Shown here piece after piece: positions 6,690 through 17,114 of a DNA stretch of 64,000 bases. The notes beneath the pieces are model-generated. The model searched no databases and was not told the origin of the DNA. It worked only from the letters and a program-made list of their open reading frames with translations. Numbering within the stretch: position 1 is the first letter of the stretch; the number at the start of each line of letters is the position of its first letter. Location: assembly GCF_000316575.1 (NCBI RefSeq), contig NC_019682.1, positions 5,629,501 to 5,693,500 on the forward strand, given 5' to 3'. Source of the stretch: Calothrix sp. PCC 7507. GTDB lineage: Bacteria; Cyanobacteriota; Cyanobacteriia; Cyanobacteriales; Nostocaceae. The translations under genes were made by a program, and so were the position numbers.

Positions 6690-8399
6690 TCACTTAACCG
6701 CAACATTGTAGACTTCTTTGACTGCATCTACTTCCACAATGTAAGGATCTACAGGACGCTTAAACAATACCATTTCCCCTAACTCATCTTTCTTTAAATT
6801 GACATGACAAAACCACTCATCATCGTTTTTTTCGGGATAATCTAAGCGGTAATGATAAAGTCCCCAACGAGTTTCTTGACGATATAAGGATGCTCTGGCT
6901 GCCATTTCTGCACAGTCTCGAATAAAGTGAACTTCCAGACTACGCATCAATTCATGGGGATCACGAGCGCCCATTATGTCTAATATTTCTTGATATTGCA
7001 CAAAATGTTTTAAACCAATCTCGATTTTATTACCTGATTTTGGTGGTTGCAGATAATCATTAACTAAGCGTCTTAATTTATATTCTACCTGAGTATGAGG
7101 TACACCATTGGGGCGAGTTAAAGGTGCATAAATTCTGGCTTTTTCAGCTTCTAAAAAATCTGCATCTGGTTCGATAAAATCTAAGTCTCGGATGTATTCA
7201 ATGGCATGAGTTCCAGCTATGCGACCAAAAACAAATGCGCCAATCATGTAATTATGGGGAACGCTAGCCATGTCTCCGGCTGCATATAAACCTGTGACGG
7301 TTGTTTGAGCGTTTTCATTCACCCACACACCAGAGGCGCTATGACCACTACATAAGCCAATTTCGGAAATGTGCATCTCTACGCCGTGAGTGCGATAATC
7401 TTCATTTCTGCCTTGATGAAAGCGTTCTCTACTTGGTCGTTCATTCGCCCACAATATAGATTCAATTTCAGCAATCGTATCTTCATCAAGATGGGTCATT
7501 TTCAGTTGGACTGGCCCCTTACCAGAATTTAATTCTTTCCAGATTTCCAACATCATTTGACCACTCCAATAATCGCAGCTAATGAAGCGATTTCCTTCGG
7601 CGTTGGCTGTATGTGCGCCAAAAGGCCCGGCGACATAAGCACAGGCGGGACCGTTGTAATCTTTGATTAAAGGATTAACTTGAAAGCATTCAATGTTGCT
7701 GAGTTCTGCTCCTGCATGATAAGCCATTGAATAGCCATCCCCGGCATTGGTGGGATTTTCATAAGTGCCGTAGAGATAGCCGGAAGCGGGTAATCCCAAT
7801 CTGCCGCAAGCACCTGTACACAAGATGACTGCTTTAGCTTGAATAACAATATAATCGCCGTTTCTGACATCAAATCCCACCGCACCAATAGCACGTCCGG
7901 CTTTGACTAATACACGGGTTGCCATGACGCGATTTGTGACTTTGACTTTGTGGCGTTTAACTTGGCGGGTAAGAATTGTTTTGAGGTCTTTACCTTCTGG
8001 CATGGGTAAGACATATTTACCCACACGATGCACTTGTTTTAAGTCATAGTTACCTTGGGCATCTTTTTGAAATTTCACACCCCAGCTTTCTAATTCTTGG
8101 ATGACTTCATAACCTAATTTGCCTGTTTGATATACGGCTTTTTGGTTGACAATACCATCATTAGCCAGAGTGATTTCGCGCACGTATTGTTCTGGTGTGG
8201 AATGTCCGGGAATAACTGCAGTGTTTACCCCATCCATACCCATAGCGATCGCACCACTGCGACGGATGTTAGCCTTTTCTAAAATCAGTACATCTGCATC
8301 AGGATTCGCTTGTCTGGCCTTGATACTTGCCATTGTGCCTGCTGTACCACCGCCAATGACAAGTACATCTGTTTTAATCCACTGGGTATTAATGTTCAT
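6690..8399 (-). CDS. FAD-dependent oxidoreductase, AprA/fumarate-reductase flavoprotein superfamily
   Basis: This 569-residue protein has an N-terminal dinucleotide-binding motif (VLVIGGGTAGTMASI, about residues 12-26), the SGAIAMGMDGVNT loop used by AprA/FrdA proteins for FAD attachment surroundings, and the late FAD motif TGLYAAGDMASVP (about 376-388). The middle and C-terminal parts (REITLAND, ENPTNAGDGYSMAYHAGAEL, RPSRERFHQGRNEDYRTHGVE) resemble the adenylylsulfate reductase alpha subunit more than classical succinate dehydrogenase. It would pass electrons to or from the AprB-like ferredoxin at 5098-5325, from which it is separated by mobile DNA. The substrate is unknown, and neighbouring genes give no sulfur-oxidation context. 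Confidence 0.85.
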   Translation of the reverse strand: MNINTQWIKTDVLVIGGGTAGTMASIKARQANPDADVLILEKANIRRSGAIAMGMDGVNTAVIPGHSTPEQYVREITLANDGIVNQKAVYQTGKLGYEVIQELESWGVKFQKDAQGNYDLKQVHRVGKYVLPMPEGKDLKTILTRQVKRHKVKVTNRVMATRVLVKAGRAIGAVGFDVRNGDYIVIQAKAVILCTGACGRLGLPASGYLYGTYENPTNAGDGYSMAYHAGAELSNIECFQVNPLIKDYNGPACAYVAGPFGAHTANAEGNRFISCDYWSGQMMLEIWKELNSGKGPVQLKMTHLDEDTIAEIESILWANERPSRERFHQGRNEDYRTHGVEMHISEIGLCSGHSASGVWVNENAQTTVTGLYAAGDMASVPHNYMIGAFVFGRIAGTHAIEYIRDLDFIEPDADFLEAEKARIYAPLTRPNGVPHTQVEYKLRRLVNDYLQPPKSGNKIEIGLKHFVQYQEILDIMGARDPHELMRSLEVHFIRDCAEMAARASLYRQETRWGLYHYRLDYPEKNDDEWFCHVNLKKDELGEMVLFKRPVDPYIVEVDAVKEVYNVAVK

Positions 8400-8625
8400 A
8401 TAAGGTATTTTTTATAATTTCTTGCATAAAACTACGGTAAGTCGCTAGATTTATCGTAGTTTATCCTTTCAAATTTTCACATGAATCAGCACTAAATGCA
8501 AGACACTGTAAAAGTCTCTGGGTTTACTCGGCACTCAGTACTCCTGAAAGTTACCTGGATTGGTTTTAGAATCCAAAATAGGTTGGACTCTAGGCTAAAT
8601 TGAATAGAAGTTTAGGCAAACTCCT
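8400..8625. promoter_or_regulatory. Divergent intergenic region between flavoprotein and kinase genes
   Basis: This 226-bp AT-rich stretch separates two divergently read genes and must hold both promoters. I see no clear sigma-type boxes, riboswitch or long hairpin that I would defend. A GAATAG..AGTTTAGG precedes the kinase ATG, without a strong ribosome-binding site. Confidence 0.4.
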
Positions 8626-11600
8626 ATGGATAGCAATCCAGAACAGGCAAACAAAGCAACCATCTTAATAGTTGATGACACACTGGCAAATTTGCAAATC
8701 TTATCTGCCACTCTGTCCGTTACCGGATATGCAGTCCGGGGTGTAAGCTCAGGTTTAATGGCTGTGAACGAGGCACGACTGTCTTTACCTGATTTAATTT
8801 TGCTGGATATCAAAATGCCAGAAATCGATGGTTATGAAGTTTGTCAACGGCTAAAGGCTGACGAGATCACTCGTGATATTCCAGTCATTTTTCTGAGTGC
8901 TTTACAAGATGTTTTTGATAAGGTAAAAGCTTTTAAATCTGGTGGCGTGGACTACATTACCAAACCATTTCAAGTAGAAGAAGTTTTTGCACGGGTAGAA
9001 AACCAACTCACTATTCAAAAGCTACAAAAACAGTTAAAAAAGCAAAATGCTCAACTACTATGGGAGATTCAAGAACGTCAGCGTTATGCCATTGAACTAA
9101 ATAACCGTAATAAACAAATAGAATCAATTTTAAAGGCGGCGAAGGTAGGGATTTGCTTGACAGATGAAAATGGATATTTTGTGGAGGTAAATCCAGCTTA
9201 TTGTCAGATGTATGAATATACTTGCGCCGAACTTATTGGGCGACAATTTACAATACATTATGCAAATTTAACAAATGCAGATAAATCTCATCTAATTCAA
9301 GAATATCAGAATTTTATCTGCAATCATCATCCACAAAAAAAAAGGGAATTCAACATTACACGCCGCGATGGTTCGCAGTTAAGTGTGGAGATGAACCAGG
9401 GGGTTTTTCAACAGGATGATGGTAAGTTTTTTGTTGTGACTACCCTGATGGATATTAGCGATCGCCTAAATGCATTGCGCGATCGCCAACTGGTTGAGGA
9501 TGAACTACAAAAACGACTCCATTACAGCAACCTCATTAGAGAAATTAGTTATAAAATTCGCTCAAAATTAAATACACAACAAATTTTGGTGACAGCAGCC
9601 ACACAAATAGGTGAGGCTCTGAGTGTGAGTCGCTCACTTATTCATACTTATATCGACTCGCCTATTCCCCAAATCCCGATATTGGGTGAATTTTTAGCTC
9701 CTGGCTATACCTCAATGATGAATTTTGAAGTGCTGATTTCAGGCAATCCCCACACCACTCAAATATTATCGCAAGACCAAGCGATCGCCGCCCACGATGT
9801 CTATACAGAACCACTCTTACGAGATTTTCATCAACAGTGCCGACAGTTAGCAATCAAGTCTATGTTGGCAGTCCGCACCTCTTATAAAGGTACACCCAAT
9901 GGTATGATCTGTTTGCATCAGTGCGACAAAAACCGGGAATGGACAGCAGAAGAAATTGAATTATTAGAGTCTATCGCCGCACAATTGGGAATCGCATTAG
10001 CACAAGCACAACTACTAGAACAAGAACAAAAAGCACGTGCTAAATTAGACAGACAAAATATCCAATTACAGCAAGAAATTGGCGATCGCCTCTTAGTAGA
10101 GCAAGCACTACAAACAAGTGCTGACAAGCTACGCAACCATAACCTCGTACTCACTCAACTAGCAAAAAATCAAGTACTTTATCAAGGCGATTTAAAAGCT
10201 GCCCTAAGTGAAATTACAGAAGCGGGGGCAAAGAATATTGGGGTGGAGCGAGCTAGTGTCTGGTTTTTCGGGGAAAACCGTAATTTAATACAGTGTCTTG
10301 ACCTCTTTGAACACAGTCGTCACCAACATAGTGAAGGAGATTTGCTGTTAGCAGCAGATTATCCAGCTTATTTTCAGGCGTTGCACGCCGCCCAATTAAT
10401 CGCCGCCGACGACCCTTATACTGATGCAATCACCCAAGAACTGAGCGCATCTTATTTGACACCTTTAAACATCACTTCTAAGCTGAGTGTCCCCGTCAGA
10501 TTAGGCGGTGTGACTGCCGGAATTTTATGCTTGGAACAGGTAGGAGTAGCTCATCATTGGACGCTAGAAGATCAGAATTTTGCGCGTTCTCTAGGCAATT
10601 TAGTTTCTTTAGTCCTCGAAGCACGGGAACGCAAACGCGCAGAAGCAGCAAGGCGCGCTTCTGAAGAAAAACTAGGATCAGCCTTTAGATCATCTCCTGA
10701 CCCGATCGCCCTCAGCACTTTTCCCGAACCCCACTACATCGAAGTTAACGACAATTTTTGTCGATTTTTTGGTTATTCTCGCTCTCAGGTGATTGGTCAC
10801 ACTAACCAAGAATTGCAAATTTGGGTGAATCCAGAAGAATCTGCTTTTCTATCCCAGATTCTCCAACAAACAAGAGCAGTTCGTAACCATGAAGTAGATG
10901 TCCGGACTGCGAGTGGGGAGATCAAGACGACATTATTTAGTGCAGAAATCATCGAAATTGATGGGCAACAGTATATCCTAGGCACATCTAAAGATATTAC
11001 TGAGCGCAAACAGGCTGAAAATGAAAGCCGTTTGCTATTGCTAACCACCCAAGCCATCACTCGTGCTGTGGATGTTAACAGTGCCCTAGCCGTTGTGCTG
11101 CGTTTAATTTGTTATACCATCGGTTGGGATTTTGGCGAAGCCTGGATACCTAGTGATGATAATACTGTTTTAGAACATAGCCTAGTTTGGTACGGAGAAA
11201 ATAGTAGTTTAGAAGCATTCTGCCACCAGAGCAAAACTATGAAATTGACTTCAGGTGTGGGAATGCTGGGGCGAGTTTGGCAAAGTAGACAGCCAGAATG
11301 GATTGAAGATGTTTCTCAGGTTGATACGGCAGTTTTTATGCGATCGCTACAAGCAGCACAAGTCGGATTAAAAGCTGGCTTTGGTGTGCCGATTTTGGCT
11401 GGGGACCAAGTATTGGCGGTGTTGGTATTCTTTAAAAGCAGCGTTGTTCCCGTAGATAAGCGGTTGCTTTTACTAGTCGGGGCTGTCGCCTCCCAGTTAG
11501 GTGGGCTGATTCAACGCAAACTAGTAGAAGCCGCCCACAGAAAGAGTGAAGAACGTTTGCAACTAGCCTTAGAAGCAAGTGATTTGGGATTGTGGGATTG

Positions 11601-14400
11601 GAATATTACCAACGACAAAATCTATCGTGATTGGCGCTGGCGGAAAATGCTGGGCTACGAGGATCAAGAAGTTGAAGAGAATTTGCAAGCCTTTTGGGAT
11701 TTGGTACATCCAGAAGACCTAGCCACTGTGAACTCAGCCTTAAGCACCCATCTTCAAGGTGCTATACCTGTTTATGAAGTAGAATTTCGTATGCGCTGCG
11801 CTTGGGGAGAGTGGAAATGGATTCAGGCTCGTGGTCAGATTTGTGAACGTGATGAATGGGGCGCGCCCTTGCGAATGACAGGTACGCACAAAGATATCAA
11901 TGAACGCAAAACCCTAGAACAACAACTAGCCCTGAGGGAAGCGCGCCTCAATGCTTTTTTCACCAGTGCGCCTGTGGGCATGGCTATTTTAGATCACCAA
12001 CTGCGGTTTGTCCAAATCAACGAATTGTTGGCAGGTATTAACGGACTACCCCAAAAAGAACATATTGGCAAGACTATCTGTAGCATGATTCCCCAGATTG
12101 CACCAATGGTCACGCCACTCTATGAGCAGGTGTTCGCTAACGGTCAATCTATTCTCAATGTGGAAGTCAGCAGTCCATCACTCCATCACCCAGAGATGAT
12201 CCGTCACTTTCTCACTTCCTATTTTCCCATTCCTGGCGAAGACGATCGCCCTTCTGGTGTAGGTGCAGTGATCGTAGAAATCACCGATCGCAAAAATGCA
12301 GAAATCGAATTGCAAGAAAGTGCAGAACGAGAAAGAGCGATCGCCCAAGTCATTCAAAGAATGCGCCAAACATTGGATTTAGAGACGATATTTGCCGCCA
12401 CAACCCAAGAATTGCGACAGGTACTCAACTGCGATCGCGTCGTTGTCTATCGTTTCCACCCCGATTGGAATGGTGAATTTGTCTCGGAGTCCGTGGGAAG
12501 TGATTGGATTTCTTTGATTGAAGCACATCAAAATGATCCCCATCTCACAGAGAACGCCCTCGAAGACGATCACTGTATGATGAAAATATTGGGTAATGCA
12601 GATCATCAGACACAGGATACTTATCTGCAAGCAAATCAAGGCGGTGTGTACAGCCAAGGTACAAGTTTTCGCTGTGTTTCAGATATCTACAAAGCTGAGT
12701 TTCACCCTTGTTACATCAACCTTTTAGAACGCTTTCAAGCCAAAGCCTATATTACTGTGCCTATTTTTTGCGGTAATCAACTTTGGGGATTATTGGCAAG
12801 TTATCAAAATTCTAGCCCCCGCCAATGGAAAACAGAAGAAATCAATATTGCAGTGCAAATTGGTAGTCAGCTGGGAGTAGCTTTGCAGCAAGCACAATTA
12901 CTCGCACAAACCCAAAGTCAATCACAAGCATTGCAAGCTGCAGCGATCGCCGCTGATGCCGCCAATCGCGCTAAAAGCGAATTTCTCGCCAACATGAGTC
13001 ATGAACTGCGGACTCCACTTAACGCCATCCTGGGTTTCACCCAAGTCATGAGCCACGAAAATTCTTTATCAACTGAACATCAACAAAATTTAGCAATCAT
13101 TAATCGTGCTGGCGAACATCTGCTGAATTTGATTAACGACATTCTCGAAATGTCCAAAATCGAAGCCGGCAGAACCACGTTGAATGTTAACAGTTTTGAC
13201 TTATTTCGGCTCTTAGCAAGCTTAGAAGAAATGTTACGTTTCCGCGCTGCGTCTAAGAACTTACAACTGATATTTACATATTCGGTCGATCTTCCCCAAT
13301 ATGTGCAAACTGATGAAAGCAAATTATTGCAAGTCTTGCTCAACCTCTTGGGGAATGCCATTAAATTTACTCAGACTGGAAGCGTCACGCTACAAGTGTC
13401 AGTAGTTAATGATCCACAACACAGGACAAATGACAACAAACAACTGACACTTTACTTTGAAGTAATTGATACTGGACTGGGGATTGCCCCACAAGAAATA
13501 GACCTTTTATTTGAAGCCTTTGGACAAACCGAAACAGGGAGAAAATCCCAACAGGGGACAGGACTGGGTTTAGCAATTAGCCGCAAATATATACAACTCA
13601 TGGGTGGTGATATTACTGTCACCAGCACGCTTGATGAAGGTAGCCGATTTACTTTTCATATTCAAATTAGCCTCGCATCAGCTAGCGCCATTCAAACTCA
13701 CCAAAATCAAGGATATGTGATTGGTTTAGCACCCGCGCAAACAGAATACCGGATCTTGGTGGTTGACGACGCTAGAGATAGCCGCACTTTATTAGTTAAA
13801 CTATTGACATCTGTCGGCTTTGCAGTGCAAGAAGCTAGCAATGGACAAGAAGCGATCGCCCAATGGACAACATGGCAACCACACTTAATCTTCATGGATA
13901 TGCGGATGCCTGTTATGGATGGCTATGAAGCCACAAAAGTAATTAAAGCACATCCACAAAGTTCAATATCCCGCACCATTATTATTGCTTTAACTGCCAA
14001 TGTTTTTGAGGAACAACGTGAAGCAATGATGAAAGCAGGTTGTGATGATTTGATTAACAAGCCTTTCCGAGAGGAATTTTTGTTAGAAAAAATCAGCGAA
14101 TATTTGGGAGTACGATATCTTTATCAAGAAGCAAACCATCAGAGTGCAGACACAAAGCAAAAAACAACAGAACAAATTCTCACATCAAATGATTTATCAT
14201 CTCTGCTATCGCCAATGTCCCCTGAATGGATCACACAGGTTTACCATGCTGCCGCTCAATGTAGCGATGACTTAATTTTACAGTTAGTTGCACAAATCCC
14301 CGCCGACCATACTTTATTAATCCAATGTTTCACAGATTTAGCGCATAATTTCCAGTTTGAAAAAATCATGGAAATAGCACAGCAAGGAGAAGATTTTTAA
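8626..14400 (+). CDS. Giant hybrid histidine kinase (REC-PAS-GAFs-PAS-HisKA-HATPase-REC)
   Basis: This 1924-residue sensor kinase reads, in order: receiver domain (about 10-135, phospho-acceptor D61), coiled coil, PAS (about 165-290), GAF (about 310-475), GAF (about 520-690), PAS (about 695-800), GAF (about 805-970), PAS (about 975-1105), PAS (about 1110-1230), a cyanobacteriochrome-like GAF (about 1240-1415), HisKA with phospho-accepting H1459 (NMSHELRTPLN), HATPase with LLGNAIKFTQ, DTGLGI and GTGLGLAI, a second receiver (D1758 in FMDMRMPVMDGYE), and about 95 residues of unassigned tail. The last GAF has C1362 followed by Tyr, and D-H-C-M at 1315-1318, placed like the DXCF motif of two-cysteine blue/green cyanobacteriochromes. 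No membrane segment is seen, so it is cytosolic. No partner regulator lies next to it; the two receivers may make it self-contained. Confidence 0.92.
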   Translation: MDSNPEQANKATILIVDDTLANLQILSATLSVTGYAVRGVSSGLMAVNEARLSLPDLILLDIKMPEIDGYEVCQRLKADEITRDIPVIFLSALQDVFDKVKAFKSGGVDYITKPFQVEEVFARVENQLTIQKLQKQLKKQNAQLLWEIQERQRYAIELNNRNKQIESILKAAKVGICLTDENGYFVEVNPAYCQMYEYTCAELIGRQFTIHYANLTNADKSHLIQEYQNFICNHHPQKKREFNITRRDGSQLSVEMNQGVFQQDDGKFFVVTTLMDISDRLNALRDRQLVEDELQKRLHYSNLIREISYKIRSKLNTQQILVTAATQIGEALSVSRSLIHTYIDSPIPQIPILGEFLAPGYTSMMNFEVLISGNPHTTQILSQDQAIAAHDVYTEPLLRDFHQQCRQLAIKSMLAVRTSYKGTPNGMICLHQCDKNREWTAEEIELLESIAAQLGIALAQAQLLEQEQKARAKLDRQNIQLQQEIGDRLLVEQALQTSADKLRNHNLVLTQLAKNQVLYQGDLKAALSEITEAGAKNIGVERASVWFFGENRNLIQCLDLFEHSRHQHSEGDLLLAADYPAYFQALHAAQLIAADDPYTDAITQELSASYLTPLNITSKLSVPVRLGGVTAGILCLEQVGVAHHWTLEDQNFARSLGNLVSLVLEARERKRAEAARRASEEKLGSAFRSSPDPIALSTFPEPHYIEVNDNFCRFFGYSRSQVIGHTNQELQIWVNPEESAFLSQILQQTRAVRNHEVDVRTASGEIKTTLFSAEIIEIDGQQYILGTSKDITERKQAENESRLLLLTTQAITRAVDVNSALAVVLRLICYTIGWDFGEAWIPSDDNTVLEHSLVWYGENSSLEAFCHQSKTMKLTSGVGMLGRVWQSRQPEWIEDVSQVDTAVFMRSLQAAQVGLKAGFGVPILAGDQVLAVLVFFKSSVVPVDKRLLLLVGAVASQLGGLIQRKLVEAAHRKSEERLQLALEASDLGLWDWNITNDKIYRDWRWRKMLGYEDQEVEENLQAFWDLVHPEDLATVNSALSTHLQGAIPVYEVEFRMRCAWGEWKWIQARGQICERDEWGAPLRMTGTHKDINERKTLEQQLALREARLNAFFTSAPVGMAILDHQLRFVQINELLAGINGLPQKEHIGKTICSMIPQIAPMVTPLYEQVFANGQSILNVEVSSPSLHHPEMIRHFLTSYFPIPGEDDRPSGVGAVIVEITDRKNAEIELQESAERERAIAQVIQRMRQTLDLETIFAATTQELRQVLNCDRVVVYRFHPDWNGEFVSESVGSDWISLIEAHQNDPHLTENALEDDHCMMKILGNADHQTQDTYLQANQGGVYSQGTSFRCVSDIYKAEFHPCYINLLERFQAKAYITVPIFCGNQLWGLLASYQNSSPRQWKTEEINIAVQIGSQLGVALQQAQLLAQTQSQSQALQAAAIAADAANRAKSEFLANMSHELRTPLNAILGFTQVMSHENSLSTEHQQNLAIINRAGEHLLNLINDILEMSKIEAGRTTLNVNSFDLFRLLASLEEMLRFRAASKNLQLIFTYSVDLPQYVQTDESKLLQVLLNLLGNAIKFTQTGSVTLQVSVVNDPQHRTNDNKQLTLYFEVIDTGLGIAPQEIDLLFEAFGQTETGRKSQQGTGLGLAISRKYIQLMGGDITVTSTLDEGSRFTFHIQISLASASAIQTHQNQGYVIGLAPAQTEYRILVVDDARDSRTLLVKLLTSVGFAVQEASNGQEAIAQWTTWQPHLIFMDMRMPVMDGYEATKVIKAHPQSSISRTIIIALTANVFEEQREAMMKAGCDDLINKPFREEFLLEKISEYLGVRYLYQEANHQSADTKQKTTEQILTSNDLSSLLSPMSPEWITQVYHAAAQCSDDLILQLVAQIPADHTLLIQCFTDLAHNFQFEKIMEIAQQGEDF

Positions 14401-14617
14401 TCAAGACTAATACAAAATAAATTTCCCAAAGTACCTTACAACAGACATATCAGTCTAAAATAATTAAACGCAGATAAACGCAGATAAACGCAGATAAATT
14501 TCTACTTCAGTAGCCTAGGAAAGGCTATAGATAAATTCTATAGATGGTACAGTTGCAAATACAGCAAAGTCAATCTGTAGTATTAAGTATCAAATTAACT
14601 CTATAAAATCTATTTTT

Positions 14618-14830
14618 GTAGGTTGGGCGAAACGTAGTGAAATCTAACTCAAAACATAAATTGATGTTGGGTTTAATTCCTCAAACGCCGCTTCAACACC
14701 AGTTGCTACCCTGCAGGTTCCGCTTTAGCGGTACAAGTCGGGAAACCCCTTCGGGTTCGGCAGTCCACTCGGCGGCATAGCCGCACGTGTGGCTGCGCTC
14801 ACCGCCCACGTGAGTGGCTCCCCAACCTAC
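14618..14830. mobile_element. MITE-like element with family A ends
   Basis: The 213-bp segment starts GTAGGTTGGG and ends CCCAACCTAC, the same 10-bp inverted ends as the two elements beside the transposase gene. The interior differs, is GC-rich in its right half and contains hairpins such as GGGAAACCCCTTCGGGTT and CACGTGTGGCTGCGCTCACC. It appears to be a different interior carried by the same ends. Confidence 0.6.
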
Positions 14831-14880
14831 TCCAAAGATGATGCGATCTCAATCTTTGTATACTTCCAAAAAATCATCTA

Positions 14881-14903
14881 GCGATGCTTACATAAAGCAT
14901 CGC
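14881..14903 (-). terminator. Probable intrinsic terminator of pnp
   Basis: A 9-bp perfect stem (GCGATGCTT/AAGCATCGC) with a 5-base loop lies 55 bases past the pnp stop codon. Read on the minus strand it is followed by TAGATGATTTTTT. A second inverted repeat (GGATTTTAGATT/AATCTAAAATCC) sits between it and the stop. Confidence 0.6.
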
Positions 14904-14957
14904 GGATTTTAGATTTGCGATTCGTCCCAAATCTACAATCTAAAATCCTCAATCGAT

Positions 14958-17114
14958 TTACCGATTCACCGCTGCAGCTTCTCTGGCTGCAACTGCCTGA
15001 TCTGGGTGGATACCCAAGCGTGTGAGATTGATTCGGCCTTTATTGTCAATTTCGCGGACTTTGACAACCACCTCATCACCAACTGCGACTTCATCCTCAA
15101 CTTTGCCAACACGGTAGTCAGCTAATTGAGAAATATGGATCATGCCTTCTTTACCAGGCAGAAACTCCACAAATGCCCCAATTGGTATAATTCGCGTCAC
15201 TCTTCCCACATAGACATCCCCTTCATGGAGCTTGCGAGTCATGCCTTGAATGATGTTGCGCGCTCGTTTAGCCTTACTTTCATCCACAGCAGAAATCGTC
15301 ACTGTGCCATCATCTTCGATGTCAATTTTTGCACCAGTTTCTTCAGTGATGCCCTTAATTGTCTTGCCTCCAGGTCCGATGACTAGACCGATCATGTCTG
15401 GATCAATCTTAATTGTCAGTAGACGGGGAGCGTAAGGTGAGGTTTCAGTCCGGGGTTGCTCAATGCAAGCGAGCATTTTATCCAGAATGTGTAAGCGGGC
15501 TGCTTTGGCTTGGTGGACAGCTTGGGCGATCACTTCCAAAGACAGACCGGAGATTTTCATATCCATCTGCAAGGCGGTAATCCCTGCATCTGTGCCGGCA
15601 ACTTTAAAGTCCATGTCACCGAGAAAATCTTCAATACCCTGGATGTCCGTCAAAACACGCACTTCTTCGCCTTCTTTAATCAGACCCATTGCAGCACCGC
15701 TAACGGGTTTAAGAATTGGCACGCCAGCATCCATCAAGGCCAGGGTAGAACCGCAGACTGAACCCATCGACGTGGAACCGTTGGAAGAAAGTACTTCCGA
15801 TACAACGCGAATCACGTAGGGGAATTGTTCTTTAGTCGGTAGCACAGGTAAGATAGCTCGCTCTGCTAAAGCACCATGACCAATTTCTCGCCTGCCTGGG
15901 GCACGCATTGGCTTGGTTTCCCCAACGGAGAAGGGGGGGAAGTTGTAATGATGCAAGTAACGCTTGTGCTGATCTACTTGCAAGTCATCGTTAAGGTTTT
16001 GGGCATCTCCCGGTGTGCCGAGAGTACAAGCCGATAGCACCTGGGTGAGTTCGCGGTTAAACAAACCACTACCGTGGACTCGTTTCGGTAAGACACCTAC
16101 TTGACAAGACACGCGACGCACTTCATCGAGTTTACGCCCGTCAACGCGGACGTTATCTTCGATGATTTGTCGCCGCATGAAGTGTTTGGTGATGTCTTTG
16201 AAAGTGTTGCCGAGTGCTTTGCTGTTGGCGGTAGCAGCAATGCGGATTGGTTCTGTTTCTGGAAATTCAGCGATCGCCGCAGCAATTGTATCTTTGACAA
16301 CATCTAAAGCCGCATCTCGCTGAGGTTTAGTCAACTCAAACTGTGCCAGAATTTTCTTAATCTCGCCGCTAGCGCGATCGCGGATAAAGTTTTCTAGTGT
16401 TTGGTCTACTTCTGGTGGTGTGGCTTGGACAATTTCCAAACCCAGTTCGGCAACTAAATCCAGTTGTGCCTGAATTAAATCCCGCACTGCTTCATAGCCA
16501 AAATCAATTGCCTCGATAATATCTCGCTCTGGCAACTGATTGGCTCCTGCCTCCACCATGATTACACCATGAGGGGAACCTGCTACTATCAGATCCAAGT
16601 CTCCGGCTTCGATTTCTGCGTATGTGGGGTTAATAATGAAATCATCTCCCACTAAACCAACCCGCACTGCTGCCATCGGCCCATTAAACGGAATCTGAGC
16701 AATTAGGGTGGCAATCGATGCACCTGTAACTGCTAACACATCGGGTGGTACTTGCTCATCCATTGACAGTGTCAATGCGATAACTTGCAAGTCATCCCGC
16801 AACCATGAAGGGAACAAAGGACGCAGGGGACGATCTATCAGACGGCTGGTAAGAATTGTTTTTTCTGGTGGACGACCTTCACGCCGCATGATCCCGCCGG
16901 GAATCCTACCTGCAGCATACAATCTTTCTTCGTAGTCTACTGTGAGGGGCAGAAAATCAATGCCTTCTCTGGCTTGCGATCGCGTAGCCGTCACCAAAAC
17001 AGCTGTGTCCCCTGATTGTATCAAAACTGACCCACCAGCTTGGGGAGCTAGTAGGCCGACCTTCAGCCGAATATCCCGTCCGTCGAAGGATATTGACTTA
17101 TCAACTTCTGCCAT
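14958..17114 (-). CDS. pnp: Polyribonucleotide nucleotidyltransferase (PNPase)
   Basis: This 718-residue protein is PNPase, the phosphorolytic 3'-to-5' exoribonuclease that in cyanobacteria also adds heteropolymeric tails to RNA. Domain order is standard: first RNase PH fold (about residues 10-145), helical linker, second RNase PH fold (about 315-535, with the conserved [10 protein letters not shown] and [13 protein letters not shown] stretches), KH domain ([19 protein letters not shown]) and S1 domain ([24 protein letters not shown] to about 690). Length is normal for the family. The ATG at 17114 is followed by the expected [15 protein letters not shown]. It is read away from the SNF2 helicase gene and stands alone. 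A terminator-like hairpin follows the stop. Confidence 0.97.
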   Translation of the reverse strand: MAEVDKSISFDGRDIRLKVGLLAPQAGGSVLIQSGDTAVLVTATRSQAREGIDFLPLTVDYEERLYAAGRIPGGIMRREGRPPEKTILTSRLIDRPLRPLFPSWLRDDLQVIALTLSMDEQVPPDVLAVTGASIATLIAQIPFNGPMAAVRVGLVGDDFIINPTYAEIEAGDLDLIVAGSPHGVIMVEAGANQLPERDIIEAIDFGYEAVRDLIQAQLDLVAELGLEIVQATPPEVDQTLENFIRDRASGEIKKILAQFELTKPQRDAALDVVKDTIAAAIAEFPETEPIRIAATANSKALGNTFKDITKHFMRRQIIEDNVRVDGRKLDEVRRVSCQVGVLPKRVHGSGLFNRELTQVLSACTLGTPGDAQNLNDDLQVDQHKRYLHHYNFPPFSVGETKPMRAPGRREIGHGALAERAILPVLPTKEQFPYVIRVVSEVLSSNGSTSMGSVCGSTLALMDAGVPILKPVSGAAMGLIKEGEEVRVLTDIQGIEDFLGDMDFKVAGTDAGITALQMDMKISGLSLEVIAQAVHQAKAARLHILDKMLACIEQPRTETSPYAPRLLTIKIDPDMIGLVIGPGGKTIKGITEETGAKIDIEDDGTVTISAVDESKAKRARNIIQGMTRKLHEGDVYVGRVTRIIPIGAFVEFLPGKEGMIHISQLADYRVGKVEDEVAVGDEVVVKVREIDNKGRINLTRLGIHPDQAVAAREAAAVNR

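Larger units (their letters stand above)
14401..14957. repeat. Intergenic region holding direct repeats, a MITE and terminator-like hairpins
   Basis: This 557-bp region between convergent genes has no gene. It contains three exact tandem copies of AAACGCAGAT (14466-14495), a MITE-like element bounded at 14618 and 14830, and hairpins at 14881-14949 next to the pnp stop. Confidence 0.7.

Noticed and set aside
5098-8399. A true dissimilatory APS reductase
   Set aside because: The ferredoxin lacks the AprB tail and there are no sat, qmo or dsr genes nearby, so only an AprA/AprB-like oxidoreductase is claimed.
14466-14495. Three tandem 10-bp repeats as iterons or a replication origin
   Set aside because: There are only three copies, in a gap between convergent genes, with no initiator gene or DnaA-type boxes that I could see.
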